A stretch of DNA of 64,000 nt, from the NCBI RefSeq assembly GCF_015476655.1, contig NZ_JABFHF010000003.1:124001-188000 (forward strand). Direction: 5' to 3'. Shown here in pieces: positions 63,359 through 64,000 of this stretch. The DNA comes from Aquiflexum lacus (lineage in GTDB: Bacteria; Bacteroidota; Bacteroidia; Cytophagales; Cyclobacteriaceae). A program made the translations under genes and the position numbers. Position 1 is the first letter of the stretch. Every line of letters starts with the position of its first letter. The notes below the pieces were generated by a model. The model worked only from the letters and a program-made list of their open reading frames with translations. It had not been told where the DNA came from and did not search any database.

Positions 63359-63589
63359 TTACAGTTCTTTTTCTATTTCATCTATAGCAGAATCAAAGTC
63401 CATGGCAGAACTGAGATTTTTCCTGTAATCATCCAGACGTTTTCTTACTAAATTCTTTTGCCAATCTGGTATTTCAACTTCTTCCTGCTCAATACCTTGT
63501 GTATTTACTTTTTAATTTATTCCACTCGTTAATAGGTGTGAAAACACCCGTAGTTTGCCCATTTCTGTCTGAAATTTATTGTAATTCAT
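63359..63589 (-). pseudogene. Broken antitoxin-like gene (two frameshifts)
   Basis: Reading the minus strand in three frames gives a recognisable small antitoxin-type protein: MNYNKF from ATG 63589, then after a shift SDRNGQTTGVFTPINEWNKL and KSKYT, then after a second shift near 63500 GIEQEEVEIPDWQKNLVRKR, LDDYRKN, SAMDFDSAIDEIEKEL and stop at 63359. Conserved-looking EIPDWQ and DFDSAIDEIEKEL resemble Bacteroidota addiction-module antitoxins. No intact toxin follows it downstream. Family assignment is from memory and needs a search. Confidence 0.55.
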
Positions 63590-63648
63590 AATTGCATATT
63601 TTATTGAAAGCCAAGACCACACCTAGTCGGGGTAAAAAAAGGATTGGA

Positions 63649-64000
63649 TTACACGAATGGGTTAATGATAGTAAGCCGGTTTTCTATAAGTTGGTTGTGC
63701 TGTAAATCTTCTGAGTATAGGGTGCTACAACTGGCCTCAAGTGCCGATGAAATTATGATACTGTCGAAAAGTTGGAAGTCGTATCTATTAATTAAATAAA
63801 GAGCTTTATCTAAAGTTAAATAGCTTACTGGAATGATTTTACAGTATGACAACACTTTGTTGCATTTTTCCAAAACTTCATTTTTGGGCATTTTTTGTAA
63901 TCTTCTAGTTACGTTCAAGAACTCAGAAACTACTTGCGTGCTAACAGAAGGAGTACTAGCCAAAAGTGACTCACTGATTCGTCTCTTTTTTTCATCAGAG
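63649..64000 (-). CDS. PIN-domain (VapC-like) protein, 5' part outside window
   Basis: At least 117 residues in a frame open to the window edge, without an ATG inside the window. The C-terminal pattern VSTQVVSEFLNVTRRLQK, KALYLINRYDFQLFDSIIIS, ASCSTLYSEDLQHNQ is typical of PIN-domain RNases of type II toxin-antitoxin systems, with the acidic FDSIII and SEDLQ positions as likely metal ligands. Its antitoxin would be expected upstream, beyond the window edge. Confidence 0.75.
   Translation of the reverse strand, partial: SDEKKRRISESLLASTPSVSTQVVSEFLNVTRRLQKMPKNEVLEKCNKVLSYCKIIPVSYLTLDKALYLINRYDFQLFDSIIISSALEASCSTLYSEDLQHNQLIENRLTIINPFV

Overview
This 64 kb window looks like a chromosomal segment of a Bacteroidota bacterium, most likely from the Cytophagales (Cyclobacteriaceae-like). 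The reasons are an adjacent SusC/SusD pair, a SusE-like lipoprotein, a type IX secretion sorting domain on an amylase, a Nudix-fold AraR-type regulator, several lipoproteins, no clear Shine-Dalgarno sequences, and AT-rich intergenic DNA. The genus is inference.

Layout. 1-9617 holds mixed housekeeping and envelope genes: a penicillin-acylase-type hydrolase cut by the window edge, a class III aminotransferase, an RlmI-like methyltransferase, a secreted unknown protein coupled to a subtilisin lipoprotein, a TPR sensor histidine kinase, and a cytoplasmic substrate-binding-fold protein. 9763-21817 is an alpha-glucan (maltose/starch) locus: an SLC45/MFS sugar permease, GH31 alpha-glucosidase, LacI regulator, SusE-like lipoprotein, a large T9SS-type GH13 amylase, class II fructose-bisphosphate aldolase, and a second GH13 lipoprotein. 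It has LacI-type operators but no SusC/SusD. 21917-26551 holds pfkA, mgsA, mscL, an ECF sigma / membrane protein / CpxP-like operon and a universal stress protein. 27104-32949 is a surface-polysaccharide group (flippase, FkbM methyltransferase, GT4 glycosyltransferase, YfhO-like membrane protein).

33127-60918 is a large L-arabinose / arabinoside locus: a LacI-family gene broken by one in-frame ochre codon, araA, an SSS-family symporter, an AraR-like Nudix regulator, a DUF5695-like secreted protein, SusC, SusD, a DPP-IV-like S9 peptidase, a GH146-like and a GH127 beta-L-arabinofuranosidase, a GH51 alpha-L-arabinofuranosidase, araB, a decayed four-helix-bundle gene, araD and an aldose 1-epimerase. 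Together these could strip alpha- and beta-linked arabinofuranose from a polymer or glycoprotein, import it and convert it to D-xylulose-5-phosphate. A shared motif (AAGTGT-N5-GTAC) sits upstream of four transcription units in this locus and is a good AraR operator candidate. The window ends with ffh, a secreted unknown, a broken antitoxin gene and a partial PIN-domain gene.

The most unusual structure is a set of degenerate tandem arrays with a strict 7-bp period (mostly GAnnnnA or its complement). They fill spaces between genes, several begin at or within a few bases of a stop codon, and at two places they form inverted pairs around a core: a tandem duplicated hairpin sequence at 3633-3754 and the dead four-helix-bundle gene at 58233-58607. 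A separate, degenerate REP-like palindromic element occurs at least four times.
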